Counted from the stretch's first letter, positions 1-11,018 are shown. The stretch is 64,000 nucleotides of DNA from Diprion similis (GCF_021155765.1 NC_060118.1:11319646-11383645), one strand, 5' to 3'. Notes: generated by a model from the letters alone, not told the origin. Translations and numbers: made by a program.

Positions 1-1880
1 GGGGGGAGAGAGGGGGGAGACAGGGAGTAACGCGGCAGAATGTAAGGGTAAACTTTTCCGCCCAGTTTACACAGCCAGAAAATACGTATACCTGTACACA
101 ACCACTGTAACCGAGTTTATAAAGTATGTCATACATACTTTATTCTATACATTATATAAGTGTACATTCATACCCGGATGTAGATAACAACAAGAGTATT
201 ATTTAGTATTTCCTAAATGATAAATACAAAAGTTATTCTCAACTTTGATGAAATTTATTCACCAAGGGTATGATTTTTTGCAAAAAATTTTTTACCGATT
301 TTCAATAACGGTAGATTCAAGTTTCTCGTGTACGGTATCCTTATACGACGTCACGTATTAACGAGAGAGAGAGATAATTACCAGTTGGGTGAGGGCGGAG
401 AGTATCGGATGAAAATTTGAATGCCTCCTCGGCTCGTTTCCCTAGATACGTACGTATAATGCAACGAAATGGCTGTCGGCGAAACTGGTGTTCTATCGAA
501 GTCAATTCATTTCACGTTAATATTAATTATCCTCGACTACTTTCCCCGGAAGCCACATCAATTTCGGCTTAATTACTTTGGTGATCACTGAATAAGACAT
601 GTTGAAACGTACGTTATATGGATGTACTTGTGATACTCGGGACGGTTTATCCAGGCGGCATCTTCCCCCTTTTACTTTTCCTCCGATCCGTCTTTAAAAT
701 TAATTCATTGATTGACCGATGATGAAAAAACGCGCGAATATACAGTCATGTTCGTTAACAATGTCTTGGGTTTGTGGCTAACTTGTTTTTGGTGCGAAAG
801 AAAATGCGAGTTCGATTCTATACGAATTATGTGACAATGACTCAGGATCTCTCACGTCGGCTGCATCGCCAGTCATTGTCACATAATGCGTATAGAATCG
901 AGCTCGCATTTTCATTCGGACCGAAAACAAGTTAGACGAAGTCCAAGGCGTTAGTGAATATTACTGTAAAAGTGGTTTATCAATAGTCATTAAATCTGGA
1001 AAAATCTGTGCTAAGACAATACGAAAGAAGAAGTGAAAATAAGTAATAAGTAAAAATAAATGATAATAAGCGATATTTGCTTCTTTTTCGCAATTCTACC
1101 GGTAAAGGCAACGCATTTCTTGAACTGTACGTGGAACGGAAATAGGTAGGCGATTCGGATAGGATAGACACACGATATCATCCCGCATCGTAACTATCTA
1201 TTTATAATTAGCAAACTTGATTTTAATCATTCGAGCAATTTCGTCTACTGTTACTGAAAAGCTAAAAACAGAGACTACACAACATTCGCATCTAGCCAAT
1301 ACATCAATTTCCATCTTAATTCAATACTATTAATTCAAACGCGTGGGGTAGGACATAAACCTGCATACATACACTTACACTCAACCCTCGTTTCCCGAGC
1401 TAGCTTGTAGATAGAATTAAGTCAGAGTCTACTATTCCGAACAGTAATTACATCAAAACTCGACTCGAAACTTCGTGAATGTTCCAGCTGAATAAAATTA
1501 AACATTCGAAACGATGTCCAAGTAAATGAAGAAATCGACCAACTTCCAACCCAAAGGGTGCGAAATCCGTACGTGTTCGAAAGGGTAACAGAAGGATAGT
1601 ACATAAAAATGGTGCGAAGAAAATATCCTTGAGGGTTTTCAAGTCCGCGAAAATGGTGGAAATGTCGAAAATAGCAAAGAGGTGAATGAGTGTTGTTACC
1701 CCGGGAGCATAATAAGGGAGAAAGCGATGATGGAGAGTCGATCGTTTCCACGGGGGTGTAAGGTGTACGGCTTCTGCAGGCTGCCTTAGGAGTTATTAAA
1801 CATCTCGAGCATTACAAATTGCTGTCCATTGTGTAAACCACTCAGCGAGGTTGGCAGTAGGGGGCAGCCATAACGATCGT
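1..1880. other. Non-genic flank
   Basis: I see no gene here. The open frames on the minus strand between 980 and 1751 are short, show no family signature and have no splice context. The first 30 bases are a purine run rich in G. The only clear structure is the large palindrome at about 750-960, listed separately. Confidence 0.5.
750..960. repeat. Long imperfect palindrome (foldback element)
   Basis: The left arm 778-842 and right arm 871-935 are reverse complements over 65 bp with about five mismatches, separated by a 28-base loop. Weaker pairing continues outward to about 755 and 958. The arms are not low-complexity, so the symmetry is not a trivial AT effect. This is the layout of a foldback MITE (a small non-autonomous DNA transposon). 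A small-RNA hairpin is less likely, because the arms are longer than a typical microRNA precursor stem. Confidence 0.8.
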
Positions 1881-2533
1881 TCTTAAAGTTATCCCAGAGT
1901 TCTCGCGTTCTCTCGCGCACCTCGGCTGACGGGTCAGCATCACTTCAGGGTGCGAAGAAGAAGAAGAAGAAGAAGGAATTGTACCTACCTATGAGGGAAG
2001 GCGAGAGTAAAGTAAAGGAGCACTGCGGAGGCGGCAAGTTAGTCGTGTTATGCCGTGGATACCGTGGCGGCGGCGGTTTTCGCACTGGCTCTTTTGTGGC
2101 CTGTGCCACGAGGTCTTTCTATTTCCTCTCGTTTCCTCTCGTCACGGTAAACCGCGATCCCTCCTCCTCGTTCTCCTCTCTCAGCCGCACACTTCTCACG
2201 AGCATTCGCTGAGCCCTCTTCTCGACCTTTCCTTTTTTCTCCCGCTCTTCTATGCTATACATAAATACGTTTCCTCCTTGTGAAAAGTATGCGTCGACGT
2301 TGATGTGATAACGTGCTTTGGTGTGTGTGTCAACGGTGCCGTATCGTCTCCGCTCAACCAAATAAGAAGTGCCCCGCCGCTAAGAAATTTTAATGTGAAA
2401 AAAACAGAAAACGCGGAATAACCGTGCGTTCAGGATGAATAAATAACTCTAACGCCGCGTGTCCCTCGACGATAACACGTTTCTTGTAGTTGTACGGATT
2501 TTCAACACCTTTAAAAAGTCGTGTATTACATAG
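1880..2533 (+). promoter_or_regulatory. Candidate promoter and untranslated first exon of the F-box gene
   Basis: This stretch is richer in G+C than its surroundings, with CGG runs and a GAA tract near 1958. It ends at a strong splice-donor sequence, AGAAGTAAGTAT, at about 2530-2541. A matching acceptor, TTTAATTCAG, ends at 4156, just 16 bases before the ATG of the F-box/LRR gene. I infer a leader exon here spliced over an intron of about 1.6 kb. The transcription start is not identifiable, and the short open frames inside look incidental. Confidence 0.35.
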
Positions 2534-3634
2534 AAGTAAGTATATTTCCGGTTATGCATCGTGCGCGATGATGTAATATGCATTTTTTGATTTTAGAACC
2601 GTAAAATATTTCCAATATATGCGATAAAGTCTGTGTTAAAATTCATTCAAGAGCGTCATGTGTAAAGTTTTTTTTAAAGAAATATGCACAACAATACAGC
2701 GTTAGTATGACGAAAATAATGATCCTCTCCTATGAAATCATCTCACCGTATTACTTCCAGCGTCTTATATACGACCACCCTTTAAATACTTGGCACGTGC
2801 TAAATTGTCCCGTTTCATATATACAGATATACAAACGCGTCTGTACACCCCGAGTTATATATACACATCCAGCCGAGTATTCCGGTAAATGGTCACATTA
2901 TTGCGGTAAAACAGTTAATAAAGTAAGCAATAACTATGCAGCTGGGATTACGCGGAAGATGTACGACGCTGAGAGGTTTATAATACCTCCGGGAAACTTC
3001 GCGTTCGCGTTGCGAAAATTAGTGTGTTTCTTTTTCGTATTTCCTCGTTTTCTAATTCGACATCTTATTATTCACCGTTCGAAATAATTTTCAACATGTA
3101 GGCTGGACTTAAAGAAACGTTTCCGGTCAACAGTATGAAATTTTGAAATGAAAGTGTATATATATAGGTGATTGCGACGCTCGAACGACGCGTTTGAAAT
3201 CTGCGAATTTATCATCCATGATCAATAATTTTAGATTTTAAAGTATTCCGAATATTTATTTTCGTAATCCGATTATTGTTTTCTTTCGATTTTTACATCG
3301 AATCAACAATTATACGGCGTGTCATCTTCCTACCAACTTTTAAAAATGCCTCCAATTTCCGACACAAGCAGCGCCACTTGCCGGCTGGTTGCTTCGCGAG
3401 CGAGGAAAATAGCGCATTCCTAGATTAACAACTATACGTGAAAAGATTCGGACAAAATAATTTATGAACCCACGCATGCCTTCTGAAAATCGATTAATTA
3501 TATTTATTTCACCGTATTTAGATAAAAATAGCATCGATTCTGAATAATCGGTAAAATATTTCTAGAACAAATCAACTGTTTCAAAACAATTACTATTCCG
3601 TTTATCTATGAGAACATTTGAAAAGAAGCGATCT

Positions 3635-3790
3635 GATAATAATCGAATCTTTGAAAACTCGAATGATAATCGATTAATCCAGCGCCACAAGGATCGACTC
3701 TTCAATCGATTTGACAATAATCGAAGCTTTGAAAAATCGAATGACAATCGATTAATCCAACACTACAATAATCGACTCTTCAGCATCGTC
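3635..3790 (+). repeat. Two-copy imperfect tandem repeat, period about 78 bp
   Basis: The segment beginning GATAATAATCGAATCTTTGA recurs about 78 bp later as GACAATAATCGAAGCTTTGA, and both copies run on through AATCGATTAATCCA and AATCGACTCTTCA-like blocks. Each copy contains several ATCGA words. It lies in the presumed 5' intron of the F-box gene. Open frames exist on both strands but look like by-products of the repeat. Confidence 0.75.
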
Positions 3791-4100
3791 AAATAATTTC
3801 GCATCACTCACTGAAATTACTAACAAACCGAATAGTTGTTTACATCTTCCGTTGACAGAAGACTTTTCACTTTTAAAATTCGGTAATAATATTTTAACGG
3901 CTACTTACCATTATACTGCATGGTTTCGATTTATGGTAAGGCGTAAATTACTATCAGCTGCTCTCGCCTTGGTCTAATTTTTTCTGAAAGCACAATATTG
4001 ATACAACTTAACCTCAATGCCGAATTAATTTCATACCATTTATATTTATTACATTTACCCACTATAAAATATTGGTTAAAAAATTAACATATCATATTAT

Positions 4101-4101
4101 A

Positions 4102-4136
<35 letters not shown>
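4101..4136 (+). repeat. (ATT)n microsatellite
   Basis: About twelve uninterrupted ATT units sit 20 bases upstream of the splice acceptor that precedes the F-box start codon. Length variation here could alter the polypyrimidine region of that acceptor. Confidence 0.9.
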
Positions 4137-4172
4137 GTCATCCTTACTTTAATTCAGAGTACAAAATTCAAA

Positions 4173-5904
4173 ATGTTGCATCGCCGAACTGAGAAGCAAA
4201 AAAATTGTTCAACTGTGATATGTGGCTATCCTAGAGCTGCTCAAGCTGCGGGAATATCTAGTCCTAAAGCAACTCAGTCTAACAGAATTGTCACAGACAA
4301 ATGGCCTGTAAAAATCTGCTCGAAAACATCAACTGCCAAGAATACCGGCTTTAACGATTTGGAGTCTGACATACTTTTGCTAATATTCTCAAACATGAGT
4401 GAAAAAGAACTAGCGTCATCGGTGTGCAGAGTTTCCCGTCACTGGTGGAATGTCGCGCGTAATCCACGACTATGGAAATCGCTGGAATTCAAAGGCAAAT
4501 TCATTTGGTTATCAGCAGTGATTTGACTACGTATACACTGACTTGTATATTATTATTTGGAACAAAGTGTATTTACGTAGTTATCAGAATTGTTTGAAAA
4601 TCTATAACGTTAAACGTTTGCCATTCGATTTGAAGGTGATAAAATAGACACGATAACGATCTGCGATCGCCTCCGAAAATGCCCAAACTTGGAAAACTTA
4701 TCTTTGTACAATATGAAAGATCCGGCAACATTGATAAGGCAGATGTGCAGATGTAATCGTTGGTTAAAACGTTTAAAGATCAAGAATTGCCGCGGCGGGG
4801 AGAATGAAAATATTCCTGAAACAGTTTTGAGAAATATTTTACACTCATGCAGGGGTCTGGAATCGTTGAATTTAAAGAGCACCCAATTCTCTTCTACAAG
4901 GTGTCGAAAATCGACTGTTTGAACAAGTATTTGCAAAATCAGGCGATAAATCCTTTAAAGCGATTTTCTTATTTTGCGTCAGGTTTTATCACGAGTTGGC
5001 AAATTTACCAAATTTGCGCAAACTAAATTTGAGTAACAACAAATATCTTCAAGTAAAAGATCTGATGACAATAGCATTAAATTGTCGTAAGTTGGAAGAT
5101 GTATCGCTGGTCAGAGCGCATAGCGATCTAGATTTGCTTCAAATTACCGATCAAGATGCAATATTTTTTTTCAAAAGTTTATGCAATTCTTTGAAGCGTG
5201 TCGACTTCGATACCACAGGGCTTACTGCTTCGTCTTTTCAGGTATTTCCGACGTCATAAATCGAAAATTGAAAGCAGTTTTTGAACTGTTAGAAAAAAAA
5301 ATTTCTCGATATATTCAACGAATCGTATAACATTTCACAGGCAATATTGAGCTGTCCCTATTTAGAGCAACTGAGTCTTCGCAATGCTCTTTTCCTCACC
5401 GGAGACATATTTCGTGCTCACATATCAAAGCTGCGAGGCTTGAAACAACTCCGTTTAACTCAAGCCTCACAATTGGTGTCCGACGACTTTATATCCGTTA
5501 GTAAAACGCGCGTATTCGATCGTCTTACTCTCGTCGATCTCTCCGGCTGCTGGAGAATATCGGACATTGGTCTTAAAACGTTGTTGCAACGTTGTAAAGA
5601 TAAGCTCACATACCTCAGTCTAAAATCTTGCAAATCTATGAACGACCTCAACTTCATTGTAGAAAATTGCAAGAAATTACAGTATCTAAACATTGCTCAT
5701 GCTTCTGGCATGGATCATTCGTGCGTAAAAAATTTACCCTCGATAAATCCGAATTTAACCAAACTGGTTGTAGACAATAAAACACTGTCTTATCATGACC
5801 TGATGATGCTTCATACTAGCGTACCTAAACTAACGCTAATACGTTCCATGTCAGAATTTCATAAGGATGAGTTCGCAGTTTGTGCGGAAGACGATAGCGA
5901 TTGA
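4173..5904 (+). CDS. F-box / leucine-rich-repeat protein
   Basis: The reconstructed CDS is join(4173..4494, 4636..4900, 4983..5241, 5341..5904), giving 469 residues with all phases closing. Residues about 59-105 form an F-box (FNDLESDILLLIF, then a conserved tryptophan region ending NPRLWKSL). The remainder is a run of leucine-rich repeats of the cysteine-containing kind, with units such as CPNLENLSL, LPNLRKLNLS and CPYLEQLSL. Proteins of this build are substrate receptors of SCF (Skp1-Cullin1-F-box) ubiquitin ligases: the F-box binds Skp1 and the repeats bind the target. I cannot assign an FBXL number. Intron 1 appears to use a GC donor. The gene lies 211 bp upstream of B9D2 on the same strand and has its own AATAAA at 5986. 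Confidence 0.85.
4495..4635 (+). other. Apparent GC-AG intron in the F-box gene
   Basis: The exon ends ...TTCAAAG and the intron begins GCAAAT. The acceptor TTGAAG at 4630-4635 is the only one that avoids an in-frame TAA upstream in exon 2. I found no GT donor that keeps the F-box end (LWKSLEF) and gives the phase needed by exon 2, so a minor-class GC donor is the best model. The acceptor lacks a strong pyrimidine tract, which lowers certainty. Confidence 0.55.
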
Positions 5905-5985
5905 CTTTTATATGTAATTGGAATATGCTCTAAAACTCTTGAATTATTACATTCTCAACAAAATTTGTACAAATGAAAATTGAAA

Positions 5986-5991
5986 AATAAA
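5986..5991 (+). terminator. Poly(A) signal AATAAA of the F-box gene
   Basis: A canonical AATAAA lies 82 bases after the F-box stop codon and 125 bases before the B9D2 start. A cleavage site just downstream would separate the F-box transcript from B9D2. Confidence 0.6.
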
Positions 5992-6102
5992 CTATTATGA
6001 AGACCATTTATTAAAGTAAAACAGTATCCTACGTAATTTCCTGATGTGAACTTAACTTGTACGGTATATTTTTAAACACATTTCCTTTTCAGCATTGTCA
6101 AA

Positions 6103-6123
6103 ATGATTATGGAATATGGCTGA
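6103..6123 (+). other. Six-codon upstream ORF overlapping the B9D2 start
   Basis: ATG ATT ATG GAA TAT GGC TGA runs into the B9D2 start codon, so its TGA falls inside the second and third codons of B9D2. A splice-acceptor-like CCTTTTCAG ends at 6092, so the uORF probably lies in the mature leader. Ribosomes that start here would have to step back a few bases or be bypassed by leaky scanning, which would lower B9D2 output. Confidence 0.5.
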
Positions 6124-6804
6124 GCTACACATAATTGGTCAAATAAAGTCTGGAAAGAATTTTCAAGCATCGAATCTTTTCTGTAAATGGAGCTTTCACG
6201 TTGGTAAAATACAGAAAATCTTCTACTAGGTATAAAATGCCTTTTTTAATGCCTAATTTAAAAAATTGTATTGAAATTGCACAGGTGGGGGCTGGAAAGT
6301 GATAGACGGTTCTGCAGAGGGACAAACTCAAGAATGCTGTGATTTTTATACCGATATGCCAGTCTGGGATCACCCTGTGGATTTACATTATACAACGCAA
6401 ACTCTGCAAGGTTCTCCAAAGCTACTTCTGCAAATATTTTGCCGAGACGATTACGGTAGAGTTTTATTTGTAGCCTACGGCGTAAGTTCCATACCTCTAA
6501 CCCCGGGAGCTCACGCTATCACTTGTCATACATGGAAACCAGTCGGTAAATCGTTCTTTACTTTCTATTTCTTTGTATTACGAGTTTACGATTCTTCGAT
6601 TCGTCATTGCAATGTTTGATTACAGGTGATTGGCAAGACAGATTGAGAGACAGATTTCTTGGCGTGAGCCTGCAACTGAAATCGCCAAACGCCTTGGTCA
6701 ACACGGAGGACAGATTCGAACTGCTCACTCAGACAATGGGCTCGGTGGATATAGACCTGCATATACTGGCACGGAATTTCGAAAAATTCGGTTGTCGTTT
6801 GTAG
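6116..6804 (+). CDS. B9D2: B9 domain-containing protein 2
   Basis: The reconstructed CDS is join(6116..6203, 6285..6545, 6626..6804), giving 175 residues, the same length as I recall for the human protein. It starts MAELHIIGQI and contains the B9 (C2-like) fold with family blocks FCKWSFHVG, EGQTQ, WDHPVDLH, LQGSPKL, PGAHAITCHTWKPVGDW and the C-terminal RNFEKFGC. B9D2 works with B9D1 and MKS1 in the MKS/B9 complex at the ciliary transition zone, which gates membrane proteins into cilia. In insects this would matter mainly in ciliated sensory neurons and sperm. Both introns are about 80 bp. The next gene, tectonic, belongs to the same complex. Confidence 0.95.
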
Positions 6805-6949
6805 TGGACTAAGCGATTTGATGACAGGAATTCCCAAGTGCTTCTATGTAAAAAATGTGCCTTATCACTACTCAATAAGACATTTTAATCAGTCTGTTTA
6901 ATTCTGATGAAACGATTGATTGGAAATATTTTATACATTGATATCTAAA

Positions 6950-9307
6950 ATGCATACCAGGATGATATATTTACTTTGTTACGTGGCTGTATTAGTCAAC
7001 GCACAGAGCACGGAAATAACTTTGGATAAAAGTACGTTGATGTGTTTAAATGATATCGATTGTGATGTGGCAGAAAGTAAAAATGACTCGGTTGAAACAA
7101 CGACTCAAGAAATCGAAACATCGCAAACTGTTTCTGACGTTATCAGCAAGGATAGAAACTTGTCAGTGAAAATAACGTCACCATTGCCAGATACGACTTC
7201 CTCAAAACCAGTTACCTCAACAGCAAAACCATTCGTCAGCAGACCTCAAAATCGAGAAGAAAATTGTTACTGCGATTTGACGGTAACTATTCCATTCGTT
7301 CCTTTCCATTGCAGAAGAATATCTTTGTTTGGGTAATTAAGTATATGCAATATAATCAATTCCCCAGATTTATTCTTGCGATATTAATTGCTGCTGTGAC
7401 GTGGATTGCAAAGATTTGGATGTAACAGGATTGTTCAGCTGTAAAGATCATCGCCCAAAAGTATATGACACACGTTATTGTTACGATGAAAATTACATTC
7501 AAGACAACAAAACTCGTTATTTGCTTGAAAAACTGAGTGATAACTTATTTTGTATCGTCCATGATAATCTTCCGCCAGTTTACAGCATCAGTTACGACCC
7601 AGTGAGTATTATTCTTACACACAATGTGTTTACCTTCGACAGAAAGTCATGAAATAATGTGAAACTGATGAGAAAAGTTGAATTATCCCGTTTCAGAATA
7701 TTTCAAACAGAACTACCCTCAACGAAATTGTACAAAACAATAGAAGAAGTAGATTTAAGTGGGAGCACAGCGAGATACATGTTCCACTACAATTTAATTC
7801 AGAAACGCCGTATCGACACGGAAATAATATTTGGAAGATTCAAAACGGTTTCATCAAAAAATTAGGTAAAATAATTAATTTGACAGCGACTCCTTTGCGC
7901 CTAGTTGTACAAACAGTAATTTCCTATGTTTGATTGTGTCAGAGTTGCCTCAGACAGGATTCACAGGTATCTGTTCGTTCAAAAAAGCTTTGAAATATCT
8001 CGAAGAATGGACCGACTCCTGCATGCAGATTTCTTTGGAAAATCAAAATGTACAACTGTTTGCCGAAACGTTCAACAACTTTACTATAATAGCATCACCA
8101 GTTTTATACAATGATTCTCATTTCAAATTAAACAATCAGGTACGAAGTCTTAGATTGAAAAAGAGGAAATCATACAGTATTAATGTACCTCAAATTATTA
8201 TTGTAATAATTCTACGTTTTGCAGACTTGTCCAAAAACTATTTGTGTGCCAGTCAAATCGTATTATTGCTTGGGTTCGTGGAATTTGTGTCAAAATGAAA
8301 GTACGCCAAGTGGAAAGTGCAACGAGGGAACTTGCACCAACATTGTAAGGAGTGTTAGATACGTATTTTTGCACAACGGCATAAAAGGTATCGATGCTTT
8401 AGATGTTTATCTCAAAATTGGCAACGCGTCTCAAGGTTTTTACCAAAAATTTGAAGTATTTTACAAATGGTTTAGGGATGACCAAAGTAAAGTGTTTCAC
8501 CTTAGCGGTAATCCCGGTTACATATTAGGAAAACCAATCATTATAGGAGAATTAATAATGAACAAAACAAACGCTGCAGATTATAGTTACGTCAGCATTG
8601 ACAAAACGGATTACCTTCTGTCCCTGCCCGTAAGCAGAGTCGATGGTCGATGTGACAAAGAACGTCGATACACAGTCAATTTTGGTGAAGATTTGAAACT
8701 AAGCTGTAAAATTCAGCATGAAACTCGTAATTTTACAATCAAATCCTGCATAGATTTACAAAAGTTAATTATTGAAGCTATGTTGAAGAGAACTTTTTTC
8801 AATGTAAGCCAAGTTGATCAACACAGGACTTACGTTGCAAAATGGAATTACCTACGCAATAATACCACAGATGATTGGGTAAAAATTATATTTGATAGAA
8901 TGCCACGAACCATTGTTACCGCGCAAATTGTAGATGACCAATTATTATGTTCAGGTTTAGTAACGTCGTTGAGAATTGATATCGTTCATCGCCATTTGTC
9001 CGAGCCACAAACAGTGGATAATTACAAAATTTTAGGTGTCGGCATCACGTTTTCGGAGGAGTCTGATATCTATTGGATAAAATGCGATACCAAAAATTGC
9101 GCAGATGTATTAGTTGTTGATATTGTAAGCTACGTAATGTTTCACGACGTATCACGACCGTCTAAATATTTTTTCGCAGAAGGTCCAAACTTGGATATCA
9201 CCTTACCGCACGATTTTTTTTATCCCTTTATAAATAATGCTCCAATCGCCCAAGAATCTCATCTGCTAACTTTATGCACATTCCTTGCACTAATTATTAC
9301 ATATTAA
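6950..9307 (+). CDS. tctn: Tectonic, ciliary transition-zone protein
   Basis: The reconstructed CDS is join(6950..7282, 7368..7601, 7697..7865, 7943..8139, 8225..9307), giving 671 residues with every phase closing. Residues 1-18 form a signal peptide ending near VNA. A Ser/Thr-rich stretch follows, then the family cysteine signature, split by intron 1, NCYCDLT / YSCDINCCCDVDC (about residues 105-125). Later family-like blocks include TCPKTICVP and NPGYILGKPI. The ectodomain has many N-glycosylation sequons, such as NKT, NAS and NVS. The last 15-16 residues are hydrophobic and end the protein, which would suit a short membrane anchor or a GPI signal. Tectonics join the MKS complex and control ciliary membrane composition. 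Translation starts at the first ATG of the frame, 145 bp after the B9D2 stop. Confidence 0.93.
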
Positions 9308-10359
9308 GACTTTATTGTTGATCTCACCTGAAAGTATTCTTAGCCTGTAAGATTAGATTATTTCACACAAAGACCAAAGATCTTGATCTCATGTAATTTT
9401 TATACGAATTAAAGTAGTTTCAAATTTATTCCGTATTCCCTTAAATAAATCTTCCTATTTTTATTCAAAACTAGGAATAACCACCAAGAAAACGAACTGC
9501 TTACTGACCATTTTATACCTCTATAATAAAATCGATTAGAAAACCGAATTTCAAATAGCGATTCCTGCTTTATTTATTTATTTATTCCTTTATTTATTTA
9601 TTTCTTTATTTACATGAATCGAAAATCATACTACTTTAATCAAACACCGCATTTTAGTAATTTACTATAATATATCTATTCTATTTATAATTATAATACC
9701 ACATCATATTTGAACCATTACGCTGCTTGAAACTTGGTAGTGATGGAATGTTACGGATGAAACGATTGAAATCCACATATGAATAATTTCAGTAATGCCT
9801 GAAGGATTACCGAGTTAGATGCATCAAATTTTTGGATGTAGTAAGTATTAACAAGTCATAAATATTTTCCTCGAACAAATACTAGTTCAAGATGTTCGTA
9901 ACAACGTTTTCAAATTACACGACGCCAGGTAATTTCCTTGTTACTTGCATCAAATATTGAGTTACCAACTGCTGTTCCGATTAAAGTGAATAGATGCACC
10001 GCTAAATGTATGCATAGATATATCGGTTGAAAAGAACAGAAGACGACGATTAACGATATCAGTAAATGACACTATTATTACATAAATATACACAATTTTG
10101 TACAAATAAATTACGCTCTTGCTAAATCAGCGCCACAGACAAGTTGAGAAACAAAGAAATGATATTAGTATTAGAATTTTGAAATTTAACTGAATAACGC
10201 AGCAAGCCTGAGAAACGAGTAACTCGATACCATCTCGGTTAATAATACTCGCTTCTTTACATTCGCCGCCTCTGTTTTGTTACAATTTTACGTTTGTTTT
10301 TATATTTTCTCCTGCAAGCGACCACATGCCAGAAACATGATTCCGGGCGAAGAATCTAA
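9308..10359. other. Convergent 3' regions of tectonic and RNASEK
   Basis: No coding sequence is seen. On the + strand, AATAAA at 9444-9449 is a good poly(A) signal for tectonic. On the - strand, the TTTATT cluster at about 9570-9612 supplies AATAAA signals for RNASEK, so the two transcripts could end within about 150 bp of each other. The tract 9570-9612 is a TTTA tetranucleotide repeat. Confidence 0.5.
9444..9449 (+). terminator. Poly(A) signal AATAAA for tectonic
   Basis: This canonical hexamer lies about 140 bases after the tectonic stop codon. It is the first strong candidate downstream of either B9D2 or tectonic. Confidence 0.5.
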
Positions 10360-11018
10360 TTACACGCTAAGCGACGATCTAGAATTCATGTAGAATTGAT
10401 GTCCAGATATTAAGAAAGTAAAAACGTAAAGGCAGGCGGCGATCCAGCAGTTGTAAGCATTTTGCACGTAGCCCCTATCTATAGTCGTATAAAAGGCGCC
10501 TGGTGAAGCGAACGAACCTTCAGCCGGCACATCTTCGATCAAGGCAACGCTCTTTACGTAAAAGAATACCCCCATCAGTATCTACGAAACGAAGTAATAT
10601 TATACGTAAATGTTAATAGATGCATTATTAAAGCGGAACTTATTTAACATTTTTCATTTATAGCAACGAAAAGAAACAGAAAGCAAATTCCTTGTAAGAA
10701 GTAAGTTGAAGATCTTAAAGTACGAGACATGAGACGAGACCTAGTTGGGGTTAACTTTGGTTATAAAAAGAAGTTTGGTTGGAATATTTTACGACGAGGG
10801 AAAAGAGAACGCATTTTGGGAACGTCAGGACGGTTAATGTCAATGAATTGAATGAAATCCAGAGAATTATGAACAAGCGTGAATATGAGAGGGAAGACGG
10901 AACTGAATCGAACGAGTTACTTAAAATGTTGAATATAGCGTCTTACCAGCTGGATGATACCCCAAACGGATATTATCAAACCACAAAGGGCATATTTAGG
11001 TCCGCAAACTTTGACCAT
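10360..11018 (-). CDS. RNASEK: Ribonuclease kappa (V-ATPase-associated membrane protein)
   Basis: The reconstructed CDS is complement(join(10360..10581, 10947..11018)), giving 97 residues, with a 365 bp phase-0 intron (GTAAGA donor, TAG acceptor). Exon 1 encodes MVKVCGPKYALCGLIISVWG. Exon 2 holds the hallmark SVALIEDVP and then NAYNCWIAAC before the second membrane segment. The two membrane spans are at about residues 11-33 and 67-88. The family was named for ribonuclease activity, but the animal protein is now known mainly as a V-ATPase-associated factor needed for endocytic uptake. Forward-strand open frames over exon 1 (10779-11169) are shadows. The gene is divergent to PLEKHF and convergent with tectonic. 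Confidence 0.95.

Larger units (their letters stand above)
2534..4172. other. Probable 5' intron or intergenic DNA before the F-box gene
   Basis: There is no recognisable coding sequence. The 126-codon open frame at 2707-3087 has no family resemblance or splice context and I treat it as chance. The stretch holds an imperfect tandem repeat at 3635-3790 and an ATT microsatellite at 4101-4136. It ends with the acceptor at 4156. Confidence 0.4.

Noticed and set aside
1422-1751. 109-codon minus-strand open frame
   Set aside because: No recognisable domain and no promoter or splice support. An overlapping alternative frame is equally open.
2707-3087. 126-codon forward open frame
   Set aside because: No family resemblance, no splice context, and A/T-driven composition. 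I could not support it as a gene.
7401-7865. Separate small forward ORFs at 7401, 7659 and 7926
   Set aside because: They are exons, or out-of-frame readings of exons, of tectonic. The spliced frame runs through them with closing phases.
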